From Akkermansia muciniphila (lineage in GTDB: Bacteria; Verrucomicrobiota; Verrucomicrobiia; Verrucomicrobiales; Akkermansiaceae): a DNA stretch of 64,000 nucleotides. Numbering within the stretch: the stretch's first letter is position 1; every line of letters starts with the position of its first letter. The DNA lies in the NCBI RefSeq assembly GCF_018709685.1, contig NZ_JABDHQ010000007.1, forward strand, positions 81,851-145,850, in the 5' to 3' direction. The notes below the pieces were generated by a model. It ran no database searches. It was not told the DNA's origin and worked only from the letters and a program-made list of their open reading frames with translations. Positions 45,158 through 55,055 of the stretch are shown in pieces. Made by a program: the position numbers and the translations under genes.

Positions 45158-46012
45158 TCAGCGCGGCGTTTTGCCGGAACCGTTTTTCTGTTTTTCAAAC
45201 TGCCTGGCGTCCACGAGGGTTCTGTACCACCACCCCTGCATGAAATGCCACAAAAAACCTTCCCTGCCGTCCAGAAAACCCAGTTTGAAAAAATAGCGGT
45301 AGCAGAAGTAGGCAAAGGAACGCCAGAACAGCGGCTGGCGGGCGTAGCGTTCCTTCATGCCGCGCTTTTTCCCGGCCTGCCCGCTGATGCCGGAACCGGA
45401 ATCCGCCGCGGAAGAGGAAAGGATGTCTTCCAGGTCCGCCAGCTCCCGGGAGGCGTAATCCACGTGCTTGTGCGCCCACCAGCCCAGGTCGTTCAGGTTC
45501 TCGTCCACAAAGTCGTGTTCAAACTCCACGGCATGGCCGCGGCTGAGCCGGATGTGCTCGTCCATGTAGCGCTGCTCGCATCTGGCGGCTCCGTGCCGGA
45601 ACAGGCGCAGCAGCTTGACGGGGTAAACGCCGTGCTTCATCCAGCGGCCCAGGAAGATGTGCCTGCGCTTGTGGATGATTCCGGTGACGTCTTCCGGCAG
45701 GGCGGGCAGTTTTTCCTTCAGTTCCTCCAGGGCTTCCGGTATGAACCATTCGTCCGCGTCCAGGCGCAGAACCCAGGCGGTCCGGATGGGGCAGTTGTCC
45801 AGCGCCCAGTTGAACTGCGGCGCGTAAAGGCCGGGCCATTCGTGCTGGATGACCTGCACCCGGGGGTATTCCCGGCAGATGGAAACGGTGCTGTCCGTGG
45901 AAAAGCAGTCAATGACGAAGACTTCCGCGGCCACCGGAAGGATGTTCTCCAGGCAGCGGCGGATGTGCAGTTCCTCGTTTTTGGCAAGGATGATGACGGA
46001 AAGGTCAAGCAT
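45158..46012 (-). CDS. GT2 glycosyltransferase, WaaE/LgtF-like
   Basis: 284 aa. LSVIILAKNEELHIRRCLENI and VLRLDADEWF (DxD) are typical of the WaaE/LgtF-like beta-1,4-glucosyltransferase branch; GIIHKRRHIFLGRWMKHG and the C-terminal GREGFLWHFMQGWWYRTLVDA also fit. Its start overlaps the acetyltransferase stop by 8 bp. Confidence 0.9.
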   Translation of the reverse strand: MLDLSVIILAKNEELHIRRCLENILPVAAEVFVIDCFSTDSTVSICREYPRVQVIQHEWPGLYAPQFNWALDNCPIRTAWVLRLDADEWFIPEALEELKEKLPALPEDVTGIIHKRRHIFLGRWMKHGVYPVKLLRLFRHGAARCEQRYMDEHIRLSRGHAVEFEHDFVDENLNDLGWWAHKHVDYASRELADLEDILSSSAADSGSGISGQAGKKRGMKERYARQPLFWRSFAYFCYRYFFKLGFLDGREGFLWHFMQGWWYRTLVDARQFEKQKNGSGKTPR

Positions 46013-46556
46013 GGCTCTGGCGTAATGTGCGTTGTTTGATGAACCGTGCCGGGTTCCCGCCCACCACCGTCCAGGGGGCCACGTCTCTGAACACGGCGCT
46101 GCGGGCGCCCACCACGGCGCCCCGGCCTACCGTCACTCCCATGCCCACAAAGGCTTCCGCGGCCACCCATGCCTGGTCCTCCACCACGATGGGGGCGGAG
46201 ATGAGGGCGTGCGCCGGGTCTGAAATATCATGGGAGGCCGTGCACAGGAAGGTTCCCTGGGAGATGACGGCGTGGTTCCCGATGGTGACGGGGGCCTTGT
46301 TGTAGATTTCCGTGTCCGGGCCTATGCAGGCGTATTCCCCCATGGAGAGGTTCCAGGGAGCCCAGATTTTACTGCTGGAGTAAACGAGGGAGACGAGCGG
46401 TATGTCCGCCCCGAAGAGGCGCAGCAGCAGGTTCCGGGGCACCTTCATGACGTTGGTGACCATCATCCGGAAGAGAGTCCGGTTGACGATGTACCAGCCG
46501 TACCGCCTGAGGCGGTGGCTGAGGGAGTAATGTTCCTGGTAACGGGACAGGTTCAT
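46005..46556 (-). CDS. Hexapeptide-repeat acetyltransferase (WcaF-like)
   Basis: 183 aa from the ATG at 46556 (MNLSRYQEHYSLSHRL). Left-handed beta-helix repeats are seen in APWNLSMGEYACIGPDTEIYN and APIVVEDQAWVAAEAFVGMGVTVGRGAVVGA, ending in the standard VVGGNPARFIK. His in the SHDIS segment is the likely general base. It would O-acetylate a sugar using acetyl-CoA. It overlaps the GT2 gene downstream by 8 bp. Confidence 0.9.
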   Translation of the reverse strand: MNLSRYQEHYSLSHRLRRYGWYIVNRTLFRMMVTNVMKVPRNLLLRLFGADIPLVSLVYSSSKIWAPWNLSMGEYACIGPDTEIYNKAPVTIGNHAVISQGTFLCTASHDISDPAHALISAPIVVEDQAWVAAEAFVGMGVTVGRGAVVGARSAVFRDVAPWTVVGGNPARFIKQRTLRQSHA

Positions 46557-46591
46557 GGTGGGGATATGGAGGTTGAATGGTGGAAAGGCGG

Positions 46592-48172
46592 TCAGGGGCG
46601 TGCGGTCCGGACGGCGGAGGGTTCCGTATCCGTCCTGATTCCGGTGGAAAAGGGGCGCAGGGGACCGTCCGCGGACTGCCCGGCCTGCTGGAAATAGACG
46701 GCCCGGAACGCGGCTCCCTCCCCTTTGCCCCACAGCGGGGCGTTCCAGGGATGCTCCGGATGGTGGAGGTGGCCCGCCCACAGCCGCTGCATGTTGGCAA
46801 GCCGCGCGGGCTCCGTGAAGGCGAGCGTGGGCGCCGCCTTGGCAAAGACGGAAAGGCTGGGCAGCGCGGCCAGCGCCAGGTAGCAGACGCACCATGCGCG
46901 CCACCGGCGGGTGCCCAGCGGCTCCACGAAGACGCGGGTAAAGAGGAGGGCCAGGCAGAAGAAGCTGATGCTGGAAGCCTTGTAGCAGAATTCGTTGTAA
47001 CCGCCCACGGAGCCTATGTAAATAAAGTAGGTGAGGGTCAGGATGGCCAGCGCGCTCCAGAAGAACGCGTCCCTTTTAAACTGCCGGAACAGGAGGACCG
47101 CCGGAGCGCCCACTGTCAGCAGCCAGGACCCGGCCAGCGCGCCCCAGAATTTCCAGCCTCCGTGCCGGAGCAGGTCAAAGGGGGAATCCTCCCAGGTCAG
47201 GCGGATGCGGTTGTTCCCGTTGCTGCTCATGAAGTAGATTCCCGCCAGCAGGACAAGCGCGCCGCCCGCAAGTACCGTCCAGGAGGAGAAGTACTGCATG
47301 GCCGGAGTTTTGGAGGCCAGCGCCCGGATGGCAATGAAGACCAGCAGGCCCACGGACCCGATGGGGGAGACGAGCAGGCACAGGGAGGCAAGAAAGAGCT
47401 GGTGCCTGGCCGGGATGTTCCAGGAGACGACCATGGCGACGAACAGCCACAGCAGCGTGGTGTGGTGGAAGGTGTAGTGCAATTGCATGGTGGGGGCCAC
47501 GCCGCCGAAGAAGGCCAGCACCGTCAGGTAAAGTTCATGGGCTGTCTGGCCCTGCGGGTTGAACAGGTGCACGCTCCATCTGACCACGCCGTCCAGAGGC
47601 CCCTGGAACATGAGCAGGACCAGGAAGAGCAGGGCGCCCGTGCGGAATTTGCCCCACAGGACGGTGAGCGCCAGCGCCAGGCCCAGTTCAATCCAGGCGG
47701 TCAGGACGTAGCCGGAGATGAAGACGTCCGTGCAGGAGAGGCATTTGCAGGCCAGGGCGGGGGGCAGCCAGAAAGCGAGGTAGTAAATGAAATGGCTGCC
47801 GTCCGCATCCACCAGGGGCCAGTCACACCGGATGAGGGTTTCATAAATGGGATTGCGGACGACGAAGTCCGCGTGCTGGAGCGCCACGCCCGTAATGCCG
47901 CCCGCCAGCAGCCACAGGAGGGAAAGAAGCAGGGTGCCCAGGTAAACGGCAAGCTGCCGCCGGGTGAAGTGGAGAGGGGAGGCCGGAAGCTTCACGCACA
48001 GCAGCACTGAAGCCGCCGCCACGGCCATGGCCGCCGGGATGGAGAACAGGGGCCTGACCCAGCCCAGCAGGAAAAGGATGGTGGGCAGGGCCATGTACGC
48101 CACGGCGCAGGAAGCCAGAAGCTTGCCGCTGATGGTGAATACAATGTCCGTTTTTTTCCGTATCTGTTCCAT
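46592..48172 (-). CDS. Polytopic membrane protein of the glycan locus
   Basis: 526 aa, about 11-12 transmembrane helices, with a larger non-membrane loop containing ADGSHFIYYLAFWLPPALACK and a soluble C-terminal tail of about 100 residues. No family was recognised with confidence. Size, topology and place between the glycosyltransferases would suit a Wzy-type polymerase or a GT-C enzyme. It lies 35 bp upstream of the acetyltransferase. Confidence 0.65.
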   Translation of the reverse strand: MEQIRKKTDIVFTISGKLLASCAVAYMALPTILFLLGWVRPLFSIPAAMAVAAASVLLCVKLPASPLHFTRRQLAVYLGTLLLSLLWLLAGGITGVALQHADFVVRNPIYETLIRCDWPLVDADGSHFIYYLAFWLPPALACKCLSCTDVFISGYVLTAWIELGLALALTVLWGKFRTGALLFLVLLMFQGPLDGVVRWSVHLFNPQGQTAHELYLTVLAFFGGVAPTMQLHYTFHHTTLLWLFVAMVVSWNIPARHQLFLASLCLLVSPIGSVGLLVFIAIRALASKTPAMQYFSSWTVLAGGALVLLAGIYFMSSNGNNRIRLTWEDSPFDLLRHGGWKFWGALAGSWLLTVGAPAVLLFRQFKRDAFFWSALAILTLTYFIYIGSVGGYNEFCYKASSISFFCLALLFTRVFVEPLGTRRWRAWCVCYLALAALPSLSVFAKAAPTLAFTEPARLANMQRLWAGHLHHPEHPWNAPLWGKGEGAAFRAVYFQQAGQSADGPLRPFSTGIRTDTEPSAVRTARP

Positions 48173-48194
48173 GAGATGGGTGAATGAAGAGCTG

Positions 48195-49376
48195 CTAGCG
48201 GGCGGCGGGACCGTTCCGGAAGATTTCCTCCCACTGGCGGACGACGTGTTCCCGCGTGAATTTCCGGCTTTTGGCGGCGGCCTCCCGCGCCATGGCGTGC
48301 AGAACGTCCGGGCACTGCATCAGCCCGGCGGCCAGTTCCGCCATCTGCTGCGCCTGGAAGCCGTTGTCCGCGGGCAGGATGCAGCCGTTTTTCCCGTGCT
48401 CCACCAAGTCATAGGCGGCGGAAAAACTCCCGTAGACGACGGGCACGACGCCGAAGGACATGCCCTCCACCACGGCGAGCGGAAGCCCCTCGTATTCCGA
48501 GGCCAGGAGGAGCAGGGACGCCTGTTCGTAATAGGGGGCCGGGTCCTGGAAGCCCTCAAAGGAGACGTGTTCCAGGCGGTGTTCCGCGCAGAATGCCTGA
48601 AGGGCCTCCTTTTCCGGGCCGTCCCCCACCAGGCGGAGGGTCCAGTCCGGGAAGCGGGGTTCCAGCAGGGCCCACGTTTCCAGCACGCGGGAGACTCTTT
48701 TCTGGTTGGGTTCCAGCCGCCCCACAAAGAGAACCTCTTTCTTCTTGAAGGCCGGATCATGGCGGAATTCCCGGTTTTCCACGGTGACGGGGTTGGGGAC
48801 AGTCAGGAGCTTTCCGGTATTCTTCAGTCCGGTGATGTTCCGGAAAGCCCGGTGGAAGCTGTCGGAAAGCAGGATGTAACGGTCGCTGTGCGCATAAACG
48901 TAACGCAGGCTGGCCCCGGTAGCCATGGCGCCGCCTTTCAGCAGTAGGCGCAGAAACGCCTTTTTTACCGGGTTCCCCGTCCGGGCCATGTGCATCCGGA
49001 GGCCTTCCAGCCTCTTGTTGCAGTCCGGCGCGTTGTGGTGCACGGCCAGCAGAAGGCAGGGGAGGCCCTGCATGGCCTTCCGGCACAGGCGGGTAACGTG
49101 GAAGGGCAGGCACCACTGGTTGATGATGACGTTGATGCGGCGGGAGGAAAGGATGTCCCGGAGGGCGTCCCGGTTGGCCCGGCCGGAGACGGGGTAGCTT
49201 AAGCGGTGCAGGGTGACCCGGCTGTCCAGCGCGGGAGAGGGCGTCTCCGCCGCCTGCTCAAAGGAGGCTACATGAACCTCATGCCCCCGTGCGGAAAACT
49301 CATTCGCCAGGATGGTGGTGACGGTCTCCACGCCGCCGATGGAGGGGAATTTCCCAAGCAGGAAGAGGATGTTCAT
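48195..49376 (-). CDS. GT4 glycosyltransferase 1
   Basis: 393 aa, GT-B fold. The start KFPSIGGVETVTTILANEF marks the acceptor domain; VLFVGRLEPNQKRVSRVLETW and EYEGLPLAVVE (the E-x7-E donor motif) mark the nucleotide-sugar domain. It probably transfers a hexose in assembly of the repeat unit. The ATG at 49376 overlaps the stop of the next GT4 gene (ATGA). Confidence 0.9.
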   Translation of the reverse strand: MNILFLLGKFPSIGGVETVTTILANEFSARGHEVHVASFEQAAETPSPALDSRVTLHRLSYPVSGRANRDALRDILSSRRINVIINQWCLPFHVTRLCRKAMQGLPCLLLAVHHNAPDCNKRLEGLRMHMARTGNPVKKAFLRLLLKGGAMATGASLRYVYAHSDRYILLSDSFHRAFRNITGLKNTGKLLTVPNPVTVENREFRHDPAFKKKEVLFVGRLEPNQKRVSRVLETWALLEPRFPDWTLRLVGDGPEKEALQAFCAEHRLEHVSFEGFQDPAPYYEQASLLLLASEYEGLPLAVVEGMSFGVVPVVYGSFSAAYDLVEHGKNGCILPADNGFQAQQMAELAAGLMQCPDVLHAMAREAAAKSRKFTREHVVRQWEEIFRNGPAAR

Positions 49377-50509
49377 GACAGGTCAAGAAAGTCTGGTTTG
49401 GGTTCCCGCCCCAGCAGGTAGCCGTACAGGCGTTTCATGCTGGCGGCCACATGGGGGGAGGCATACGTTTCCATGATGAGGGAGCGGCCCCGTTCCCCCA
49501 TGGCGCGGTTCTCCTCCGGCGTGAGGCTGAGTGCCTCTTCCAGCGCGGCGGCCAGGGAGGCGGTCCCGTTGCCGCGCCACCAGCCGCACCGGCGCGTGCG
49601 GAGCTCCTCCCACGGGGTGCCCGTGCCTGCGATGACGGGCGTTCCCGCCAGCAGCCCTTCCGCAATGCTCATGCCGAAGTTTTCCTGGTGGCTGGGGGCA
49701 CACAGGACGTGGAGGGAGGCGAGCAGTTCATACTTCTCCCTCCCCGCGGCGAATCCCGCGAACCGGATGCCTTCGCCTCCTTCCTCCGCGGCCAGCCGCT
49801 TCAGGTGCGCCACGTAATCCGCGGGGCCGTCGCCAATGAGGAGGAGTTCCCCGTTCCGGAGGTTGAGGGCTCCCCACGCCCGGATGAGGCTTTCCAGATT
49901 TTTAATGGGGTGGAAGCGGCCCAGGAACCCGGCGCGGAAGCGTTCCCCCGTGTTCCGCCGGATCTGGCTGATCCACGGGGGCACGGCCACCGGATTGGGA
50001 ATAACTGCCACGGGGTTGGTAAAGCCCAGCCCGCGCAGGTGCCTTGCCTCTTCCCGGCAGGTGGCGTGGATGCAGTCCGCGCGGGACAGGTCCCGGCGGT
50101 GGCCCAGCGCCAGCATGAGTTTCTTCCTCCCGGGCTTGATGGCCAGGGCCTGGGGGTAAAGCATGCCGTGGGGGGAGACCACGCAGGGCTTGCCCGCCCT
50201 TCTGGCCTCCGCGCAGGTGGCGTGGTTCACGTCCAGCCACAGGCCGTTGGTGTGGTAAAGGTCGTAATCCTGCCAGTTTTCCAGCCAGCGGCGCAGGTTC
50301 CGGGAGATGCCCAGCGGGGTGCGCAGGTCATTGGGAACGGCGTGGATGAAGGCGCTTTCCTCCTCCGGGGCGCTCCCGGCGCTGTCCTCCACGGTGAGGA
50401 CGTCCGTGCGGCAGCCCGCATCATTCAGGGCCCGGACCAACTCGCGGGTGCAGGCCGTGGTTCCCCCGGACCGGGAGGACATGGAGGCGATGGTATGCAG
50501 TATCTTCAT
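49373..50509 (-). CDS. GT4 glycosyltransferase 2
   Basis: 378 aa from the ATG at 50509 (MKILHTIASMSSRSGGTTACTREL). GFLGRFHPIKNLESLIRAW and QENFGMSIAEGLLAGTPVIA give the GT4 donor domain. Codons of the longer open frame upstream are not GT-like. It overlaps both neighbours by 4 bp, so translation of three GT genes in a row is coupled. Confidence 0.9.
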   Translation of the reverse strand: MKILHTIASMSSRSGGTTACTRELVRALNDAGCRTDVLTVEDSAGSAPEEESAFIHAVPNDLRTPLGISRNLRRWLENWQDYDLYHTNGLWLDVNHATCAEARRAGKPCVVSPHGMLYPQALAIKPGRKKLMLALGHRRDLSRADCIHATCREEARHLRGLGFTNPVAVIPNPVAVPPWISQIRRNTGERFRAGFLGRFHPIKNLESLIRAWGALNLRNGELLLIGDGPADYVAHLKRLAAEEGGEGIRFAGFAAGREKYELLASLHVLCAPSHQENFGMSIAEGLLAGTPVIAGTGTPWEELRTRRCGWWRGNGTASLAAALEEALSLTPEENRAMGERGRSLIMETYASPHVAASMKRLYGYLLGREPKPDFLDLS

Positions 50510-51630
50510 GATTCCGTTCCGTTGAGCTGCGCCCAGGGAGCCGCGGGGCGGTTCCGTTCCCGTCCTTCCGTCCAGGCGGCGATCTGTTCCAGGTAATGCG
50601 CCGCGGCGGTTCCGCCGGCGTGCTGTTCCGCCCAGGCGGAGATGGCGTTCCGTTCCGCGGGGGTGAGGGGGCCTTTGGCCAGCCACTCCTGAAGGGCGCG
50701 AGGCAGGCTGTCCGGCAGCGCCGGGTCAAACGTGCCGCCCCGCAAATGGCCGTCCAGCAGGCTGGCGGCTCCGCACGCGGTGGAGCATAACACCCTCATT
50801 CCGGCCTGGAGGGCTTCATTCACCACAGCTCCCCATCCGTCAAACAGGCTGGGGAGGACGAGCAGGTCGCACCGGCGCATCAGCTCCCGCGTTTCCTCAT
50901 TCCCCCGCGTGCCCAGCAGGGAAATCTGCGCGCAGCCCTCCGCCTCCAGGGCGGCCTGCTCCCTCAGGGGGCCGTCCCCCACCACATGGCAGCGGCGGAA
51001 GGCTCCGCTGCACTGCCGTGCGGCGCGGAGGAAGGGCAGAATGTTTTTGCGCGGGATAAGCTGGCCCACGAACAGAAGGTCCGGTTTTTCCCCAGAACCG
51101 GGGGCCTTGGCGGCGGAAGTATCCGGGGCTTCTGCGGCTTCCGTAAAATAGCCCCATTCAAAGATGGAATCCTCCGCGAACCCGGCGCGGCGGTAGCACT
51201 CCACGCCCAGCCTGCCCGTGGCCAGCAGGGCCGTTATTTTTTTTCCGTACCGGGCATGGAGAAGGCGGTACTTGAGGGCCCTCAGCGCGCCGCGCCACCC
51301 CTGGCGGCGGTAGGGTTCCGCGTACACCATGATTTTCAGGCCGCTGCGGACGGCCTGTTTAAAGGCCGCGTACACCATGGGATAGGTGTTGATGCCGGAA
51401 AATACATGGATGGCGGCGGGATGGGCGCGTACGGTTTCCTCCGCCTCCCAGGGGGAGGGGGAAAGGAGGACGCGGGCATTCCCCATGTCCGGCACCGCCC
51501 AGCCGCTGGCGCGCCGCTCCCCTTCAAAATCCGTTTGAACCGCCAGCAGGACGTCATGTTCCCGCGCCAGCGCCTTAATCAGGGCTGACTGGTGAATGCT
51601 GAGCATGTTTTGCCAGAAGACGAATTCCAT
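50506..51630 (-). CDS. GT4 glycosyltransferase 3
   Basis: 374 aa from the ATG at 51630 (MEFVFWQNMLSIHQSALIKALA). The donor half has DLLFVGQLIPRKNILPFLRA and SLFDGWGAVVNEALQAGMRVL, where the first Glu of the usual E-x7-E is Asp (DGWGAVVNE). WQN-x-LSIHQ starts are seen in other GTs of such loci. It starts 4 bp after the stop of the ligase-like gene. Confidence 0.87.
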   Translation of the reverse strand: MEFVFWQNMLSIHQSALIKALAREHDVLLAVQTDFEGERRASGWAVPDMGNARVLLSPSPWEAEETVRAHPAAIHVFSGINTYPMVYAAFKQAVRSGLKIMVYAEPYRRQGWRGALRALKYRLLHARYGKKITALLATGRLGVECYRRAGFAEDSIFEWGYFTEAAEAPDTSAAKAPGSGEKPDLLFVGQLIPRKNILPFLRAARQCSGAFRRCHVVGDGPLREQAALEAEGCAQISLLGTRGNEETRELMRRCDLLVLPSLFDGWGAVVNEALQAGMRVLCSTACGAASLLDGHLRGGTFDPALPDSLPRALQEWLAKGPLTPAERNAISAWAEQHAGGTAAAHYLEQIAAWTEGRERNRPAAPWAQLNGTES

Positions 51631-51634
51631 GGTG

Positions 51635-52846
51635 TTATTTTCCTCCATTGGGAAGGTTGCGGCAGGCATAGGCCCCGCCGATGGTGGCCCAGAAGACGGC
51701 GGACAGTCCGGAGCCGGCGGCAAAGACGTACCCCTCCGCGACCATGTGGACGGAGAAGAGGGCCAGCGCCGCCTGCGCCGCTGAAATGGGCGGAGAGCCG
51801 GGCGTGCGGAACGGACGCTTGAGCAGGTTGCCGAACAGGATGAACAGGAAAGGGACGCCGCCCAGCAGGCCCGTCATGGCGAAGACGGCCCCGTAGGACG
51901 TGCCCGGCTCAATGATTCCGGTGACCAAGGACTGCTTGAATGAAATGATTTTCTGGGAGGCGAAGCCCACGCCGAACAGGGGGGAGGAGAGGAATTCGTT
52001 CTCCCGGTCCTGCCACAGGTGGGAGCGGGAGGATATGGCGCTGCCCATGCCTACGTTGGCCTGCTGCTTGGCAAGCGTATTGGCGCCGAAGTGCTGGACG
52101 AAAGGCACCAGGACAATTCCCAGGAAGAACAGGGCCAGCAGCGCCCTGAAGAGTTTTTTGGGGGAGTGCCTGAAGTACATGAAGAAGACGTAGGCCGTCC
52201 CCATCAGGGTGGCTACCAGGGCGGAGCGGGAGGCGGAGAGCAGGATGGAGCCCAGGCAGGCGACCATCAGGCCCAGGCGGATATAAAGTTCTTTTTTGCC
52301 GGAATGCCGGTTTTCCATGTGGATGACGATCAGGTAAACCAGCCCCAGCCCCGCGAGCAGCCCCAGCGTGATGGATTGCCAGACCAGGCCCCCGAAGAGG
52401 CCCGCCACATTGATCATCCCGCTGGCATTATGGCGCATGTAGTTGATCCCCAGAAAGTAGCCGATGAAGGAGCCTGCGCCGATGAAGACGCAGAAGCGCA
52501 TGAGCCACAGAAACAGGTTCAGGCGGAAGACGTTCAAGGGGCGGGAGGCGGTCAGGGGGGTGAGCGCCAGCAGGAGGATGAGGAAATAACCCAGGCGGTA
52601 CCAGGGCTTGAAAATGGCGGGCGGGTGGTTGAACACCAGGCTCAGGACGCAGGCTGCCGCCATCAGCACCAGCGCCAGGCTGGTCTTCTTCGCCTTTGCC
52701 ACGCACACGGCGGCGCCCGCCGCCAGCATCACCGGGTACAGGGGGGAAAGAAAGGAGACGGCCCCCGTCATGGTGGCGGCAATCGCCACCATGGCCGCGA
52801 AGGACCATGTTCCGTTTTTTCTGATGTACTGGAGAAGGGGGGCCAT
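51635..52846 (-). CDS. O-antigen ligase/polymerase-like membrane protein
   Basis: 403 aa, about 11 helices. The Wzy_C/O-antigen-ligase signature SSRSHLWQDRENEFLSSPLFGVGF lies in the large periplasmic loop, and ILLSASRSALVATLMG is also typical. It either polymerises repeat units (Wzy) or joins glycan to a lipid acceptor. In a Wzx-Wzc locus it is the best candidate polymerase in the window. Confidence 0.87.
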   Translation of the reverse strand: MAPLLQYIRKNGTWSFAAMVAIAATMTGAVSFLSPLYPVMLAAGAAVCVAKAKKTSLALVLMAAACVLSLVFNHPPAIFKPWYRLGYFLILLLALTPLTASRPLNVFRLNLFLWLMRFCVFIGAGSFIGYFLGINYMRHNASGMINVAGLFGGLVWQSITLGLLAGLGLVYLIVIHMENRHSGKKELYIRLGLMVACLGSILLSASRSALVATLMGTAYVFFMYFRHSPKKLFRALLALFFLGIVLVPFVQHFGANTLAKQQANVGMGSAISSRSHLWQDRENEFLSSPLFGVGFASQKIISFKQSLVTGIIEPGTSYGAVFAMTGLLGGVPFLFILFGNLLKRPFRTPGSPPISAAQAALALFSVHMVAEGYVFAAGSGLSAVFWATIGGAYACRNLPNGGK

Positions 52847-52883
52847 GTGGTTCAGGAATGGGAAGTCATGCGGAGCGGGTAAT

Positions 52884-53846
52884 TCACGGCTGGTAGCCCA
52901 GCAGGGCCAGTTGCGGCAGCAGGGCGGACAGGCGCGCCTCCCACGGGGCGTGCCGGAGCGCTGCCCGGTAGTTCCTGTCCACCAGGTCCTGGTAGGAGGA
53001 GATGTCCGTTAAAAGGCGGGTGATCTGTTCCTGGGCGTTCCGTTCGCTCACTTCCATGACGGGATTATACCCCAGCAGGTCAACCAGCTCCTGCGGGGCC
53101 CTGCCTGCCGGGAGCGTGCGGGACAGCATGCATTCCCAGTAGCGCTGGGTGAGGGTTTCCACCTCTCCGGCCATGTCCGGGTGCGTATCGCACCGGGGAT
53201 AGGAGACGGTGATTTTTGCGGAGGCCAGCCCTTCGCAGAGGGAGCGGAAATCCGGGAACAGGAGGGGGCCCTCTGCGGCGGGGAACAGATGGGTCCATTC
53301 CGGATGCTCCCGGCAGGCCCGGACGGCCGCCCGGTGGAAGAAAGGCATCTGCCTGCCGAGTTCCAGAAGGTCAACGGGCCTTTCCCGGAGGTCCTTTCCG
53401 GGCAGGTAGCCCGCGGGGTCAATGCCTTCCGGAACGTGGACGGCACGGACACGGGGCAGTTCCTTCCGGACGTATTCGCAGACGCGGGAAGAGGTGCACA
53501 GGAAGGTGCGGACATGGTGCCGCTTCAGGGAGGAGATAAGGCGCGGCCAGTACCGGGGCCACACGTCCCACAGCATGGGCACGATTTCATGCGTATAGGC
53601 GTACGGCCACGCGAAGGAGTCCGGATAGCCCGCGCCGGGGACCAGCAGGGCCGGCCGCCGGGAGGAGAGCAGGGGCAGGCCCGCGGAGAGCTTCAGCCGG
53701 GCAATCGTCAGGAGCGCGGGCCACGGTACGGCGCGCCTGCGTTTCACGCCGCCCCCTGCGGCCTGCCACGCCCGGGCAAACCAGTCCATGAAGAACTGGT
53801 GGTTCCCCTTTTTCCTGACAGGTTCCAGCAGAAGAAGCTTTTTCAT
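52884..53846 (-). CDS. Putative glycosyltransferase, CgeB/GT1-like
   Basis: 320 aa from the ATG at 53846 (MKKLLLLEPVRKKGN), which has a strong AAGGAGG seven bases upstream. Middle segments VPEGIDPAGYLPGKDLRERPVDLLELGRQ and the C-terminal RYWECMLSRTLPAGRAPQELVDLLGYNP are typical of GT-B enzymes that share the CgeB-like donor domain. The donor is unknown. The start overlaps the stop of the next GT4 gene (ATGA). Confidence 0.75.
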   Translation of the reverse strand: MKKLLLLEPVRKKGNHQFFMDWFARAWQAAGGGVKRRRAVPWPALLTIARLKLSAGLPLLSSRRPALLVPGAGYPDSFAWPYAYTHEIVPMLWDVWPRYWPRLISSLKRHHVRTFLCTSSRVCEYVRKELPRVRAVHVPEGIDPAGYLPGKDLRERPVDLLELGRQMPFFHRAAVRACREHPEWTHLFPAAEGPLLFPDFRSLCEGLASAKITVSYPRCDTHPDMAGEVETLTQRYWECMLSRTLPAGRAPQELVDLLGYNPVMEVSERNAQEQITRLLTDISSYQDLVDRNYRAALRHAPWEARLSALLPQLALLGYQP

Positions 53847-55015
53847 GCGTTTCCCTCCTTGAGCGTCTCGTTCCATTCGCGGATGATCCGTTCCAGCGTA
53901 AAGCGCGGTTCCTGCTCCCGCGCTTTCCGGGCGTACGGGGCCAGGTCCTCCGCGGCCATGGAGAGCATGGCGGCGCACAGGGCGTGGCTGTCTCCGGCGG
54001 GGAACAGGCGGCCCGCCCCGCTGTCACGGATGAGTTCCCGGCAGATGGGGATGTCCGCGGCCAGGACCGGAAGGCCGCAGCCCATGGCCTCAATCTGCAC
54101 GAGGCCGAAGCCCTCGCACCGGGAGGGGAACAGCAGAACGGCATGTTTGGGGTATTCCCGCTCCATGGCTCCGCAGCTGCCGTGCAGGCGCACGCGGGCT
54201 TGCAGGCCGCGGTTCCGGATGAATTCCTCCATCCACGGGCGCAGCGGGCCTTCCCCGTACACGTGCAGGTTCCATTCCCCGTTCCGGCGGGAGAATTCCT
54301 CAAACGCCTCCAGGGCCAGGTCCGCTCCCTTGTGGGAGGAGAGGGAGCCTGCAAAGACGAACGTCTTTGACGTCAGGGAGGAATGCTCCGTGGCCGTGAA
54401 GCTGGCCGGGTTGTAAATGCGGCGCGTCTTCAGCCGGTGCTGCGTTTCAAAGCTCTCCCGGTCGTGGTCTGACAGGACGATGATCTGGTCAAAACGGCGG
54501 TAGAACCGCTGGAGCGCGTGGCGGAAGTAACGGGCGAAATGGGGCCCCTTGAACCCGAAGTAGTCTTCATACGCCGCATGGGACCAGGAGATGGTCCTGG
54601 TGCCGGGGGAAAGATGCGGCTGGACCAGGGCCAGCAGGAGTGAGTCTTCAAATCCGGAGCCGAACACGACGGCGTCATACCTCTGGCTGTTGATATGCCC
54701 GGCGAGGCGTTTTTTAAAGGCGCGCGTGTACCGCAGGAGGGCGTACGCGCGGGCTCCGGCGCAGGAGGAGAACAGCGGGGTGCGGGTGACCAGCCTGTCC
54801 GCCGCGGAACGCCTTATCTTCTCGTAAAGATTCATTTCATGGTGGAAAAAGCGTATCCTGTCCAGGTCCAGCCCGTACGCGTTTTCCAGCGGGGGCTGTC
54901 TCAGGCAGTACACGCTGAGGTCATGTTCCCGGGCCAGAGCGTTCATGACGCGCGTCAGCACGCGGGAGACTCCCCCCACGCCGAAACGTTCCCAGGCGAT
55001 GAAACAGATCTTCAT
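53843..55015 (-). CDS. GT4 glycosyltransferase 4
   Basis: 390 aa. ERFGVGGVSRVLTRVMNALA starts the acceptor domain; KTFVFAGSLSSHKGADLALEAF and CEGFGLVQIEAMGCGLPVLAADI give the donor domain with E-x7-E. The product is coupled to the CgeB-like gene through an ATGA overlap. It starts 40 bp after the stop of GT4 5. Confidence 0.9.
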   Translation of the reverse strand: MKICFIAWERFGVGGVSRVLTRVMNALAREHDLSVYCLRQPPLENAYGLDLDRIRFFHHEMNLYEKIRRSAADRLVTRTPLFSSCAGARAYALLRYTRAFKKRLAGHINSQRYDAVVFGSGFEDSLLLALVQPHLSPGTRTISWSHAAYEDYFGFKGPHFARYFRHALQRFYRRFDQIIVLSDHDRESFETQHRLKTRRIYNPASFTATEHSSLTSKTFVFAGSLSSHKGADLALEAFEEFSRRNGEWNLHVYGEGPLRPWMEEFIRNRGLQARVRLHGSCGAMEREYPKHAVLLFPSRCEGFGLVQIEAMGCGLPVLAADIPICRELIRDSGAGRLFPAGDSHALCAAMLSMAAEDLAPYARKAREQEPRFTLERIIREWNETLKEGNA

Positions 55016-55055
55016 GAATATAAGGAAAGGATGGTGGAAAGAGAAGGGGAGCGGT

